From the NCBI GenBank assembly GCA_949529985.1, contig CATIRS010000020.1:1-64000 (forward strand): a stretch of 64,000 nucleotides of DNA, read 5' to 3'. Made by a program: the position numbers and the translations under genes. Numbering within the stretch: the stretch's first letter is position 1; every line of letters begins with the position of its first letter. The stretch is from Owenweeksia sp. TMED14 (GTDB lineage Bacteria > Bacteroidota > Bacteroidia > Flavobacteriales > Schleiferiaceae). The notes beneath the pieces were generated by a model. The model had not been told where the DNA came from. It did no database searches and worked only from the letters and a program-made list of their open reading frames with translations. This document shows positions 62,968 through 64,000 of this stretch, one piece after another.

Positions 62968-63651
62968 ATGAGATTTTTTTTTATCGGGTTCTTCTTTATT
63001 TTTCATCAGGCCTTCTCTCAAGATTTAAAATCACAATTAAATTTTGAAGTTTTATTCAACAATAAAGTTGTTGTGCTAGGAAATACATATTTTGATTCGA
63101 TTCAAAATGACAGTATTAAAATAAATACATTAAAATTTTATATTTCAGAATTGAGTTTAGAATACAATGATGATGTCAAACGACTTGAAAATATTCCTAT
63201 TCGGCAGCTTATAAATTTAGAAGACCCGAAAACATTGAAAGTAAAAAATATTGGATTTAATGTTAATGATATCGAAAGAATATTCTTTACTCTTGGTCTA
63301 GATAGTTTAGTCAATGTTTCAGGTGCCCTAGGCGGAGATCTCGACCCAACAAACGGGATGTATTGGTCATGGCAAAGCGGGTATATAAATTTCAAAATGG
63401 AAGGAGTATCAAGAAATTGCAAAAACAGAAAAAAAGCATTCCATTTTCATCTAGGAGGATATAAAAGCCCATTTATCTCCAATAAAAAAGTGACTTTGGA
63501 TTTTCCTAAAAAAGACGTTGTTACCGTCCAACTTGATTTATATGATTTTTTCAATAAAACAGACCTCTCCAAGGATTTTAAAATAATGAGTCCTAGCAAA
63601 TTATCTAATAAAAAGTCTGAAATTTTGTCAAAATCATTTTCTATCAATTGA
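62968..63651 (+). CDS. MbnP-family protein
   Basis: 227 residues with signal peptide (IGFFFIFHQAFSQ). The mature part matches the MbnP pattern: LNFEVLFNNKVVVLGNTYFD, NTLKFYISELSLEY, DPTNGMYWSWQSGYINFKMEG (the Trp-rich block) and FHFHLGGY. In methanotrophs MbnP binds copper after its partner MbnH oxidises a tryptophan to kynurenine. The following gene encodes a di-haem peroxidase, so the pair is conserved. Its stop overlaps the next start by 4 bases (TTGA). Confidence 0.82.
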   Translation: MRFFFIGFFFIFHQAFSQDLKSQLNFEVLFNNKVVVLGNTYFDSIQNDSIKINTLKFYISELSLEYNDDVKRLENIPIRQLINLEDPKTLKVKNIGFNVNDIERIFFTLGLDSLVNVSGALGGDLDPTNGMYWSWQSGYINFKMEGVSRNCKNRKKAFHFHLGGYKSPFISNKKVTLDFPKKDVVTVQLDLYDFFNKTDLSKDFKIMSPSKLSNKKSEILSKSFSIN

Positions 63652-64000
63652 AGAAGAAAATCCCAGTTATAATTTTCTTGTTAGGAGTTATTACTATGGC
63701 TTTCAAAAGTATTGATGATTTAAATTTTCGCTCACCCAATCATTTCCCTAACCCCGTTTATACATTCGAAAGTAATCCTGTGAGTTTATCTAAAATAGAA
63801 CTAGGTAGAGCTCTATTTTATGATCCAATTTTGTCTTTAAATAACAGCATTTCTTGTGCTTCATGCCACTCCCCTTTTAATGCCTTTTCACATACAGACC
63901 ATTCGTTAAGTCATGGTATATACGATAGTGTAGGCACGAGGAATTCTCCAGCACTTTTTAATTTAGCCTGGCAAAAAAACTTCATGTGGGATGGTGCAAT
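63648..64000 (+). CDS. MbnH/MauG-like di-haem cytochrome c peroxidase, 3' end outside window
   Basis: The first 117 residues are in the window. A TTG start at 63648 gives a signal-like segment (KKKIPVIIFLLGVITMAF); the next ATG is at 63696 and would cut this segment. The family features are VSLSKIELGRALFYDPILS and the first haem motif CASCH (CxxCH), with RNSPALFNLAWQKNFMWDG afterwards. It overlaps the MbnP stop, forming a two-gene cassette. Confidence 0.85.
   Translation, partial: MKKKIPVIIFLLGVITMAFKSIDDLNFRSPNHFPNPVYTFESNPVSLSKIELGRALFYDPILSLNNSISCASCHSPFNAFSHTDHSLSHGIYDSVGTRNSPALFNLAWQKNFMWDGA

Overview
The window is a 64 kb stretch of an AT-rich chromosome from a Bacteroidota member, most likely a marine member of the Flavobacteriales. 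The evidence is: type IX secretion signals (a gliding-motility-type C-terminal domain and a PorSS-type sorting tail), families restricted to Bacteroidota (DUF6089, DUF2141, the Lacal_2735/DUF6435 small protein, DUF6952), and promoters matching the Bacteroidota sigma-A -7 element TAnnTTTG. No mobile element, CRISPR array, phage or rRNA operon is visible. Genes are tightly packed, and many start and stop codons overlap.

Layout. 1-4.4 kb: a 5'-truncated RluB-type pseudouridine synthase with a disordered N-terminus, an AsmA-like protein and two small exported proteins. 4.4-6 kb (minus): alpha/beta hydrolase and pdxJ. 6-13.8 kb (plus): the envelope cluster CBS protein-nadK-DUF6089-uppS-bamA-ompH-ompH-murI. 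13.8-23.4 kb (minus): carotenoid desaturase, murQ, RsmB-type methyltransferase, ABC exporter, acyl-CoA carboxylase beta subunit, an unknown secreted protein and signal peptidase I. 23.5-26.3 kb (plus): Nfu protein, gamma carbonic anhydrase, pgi. 26.2-30.7 kb (minus): marR, frr, pyrH, then rplM-rpsI-rpsB-tsf, which ends in a strong terminator. 30.8-34.4 kb: a secreted M43 metalloprotease and a membrane glycosyltransferase.

34.5-41.5 kb is the most distinctive part. A sulfate-activation operon (cysC-cysD-cysN), preceded by a possible 21-residue leader ORF, lies near an opposing three-gene operon of a PAPS-type sulfotransferase, a class IV aminotransferase and a DoxX membrane protein. No PAPS reductase or sulfite reductase is present in the window, so PAPS may serve sulfation here rather than cysteine synthesis. 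41.6-46 kb: a photolyase/cryptochrome, two tRNA genes (Val-GAC and Ile2-CAT) with terminators, hydrolase and DinB genes, a chimeric pair of gene remnants, and an unlisted 54-residue membrane protein. 46-56 kb: AraC regulator, a 1040-residue exported Asp-box (VPS10-like) protein, methylmalonyl-CoA epimerase, ABC exporter, rbfA, a LolC/FtsX-type permease, a dihydrouridine synthase and a CPBP protease. 56-60.7 kb (minus): a TolQ/ExbB-ExbD-ExbD energiser with an extra membrane protein, a LOG-family protein, and a peroxiredoxin-thioredoxin-DUF6952 cassette. 60.9-64 kb (plus): DEAD-box helicase, FMN reductase, and an MbnP/di-haem peroxidase pair that runs off the window.

The window is mostly housekeeping. 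The parts that merit follow-up are the sulfation-linked loci, the BamA with an extra N-terminal domain and a ten-G tract, the MbnP/MbnH-like pair, the symmetric divergent promoter upstream of rbfA, and several small or mis-startable genes.
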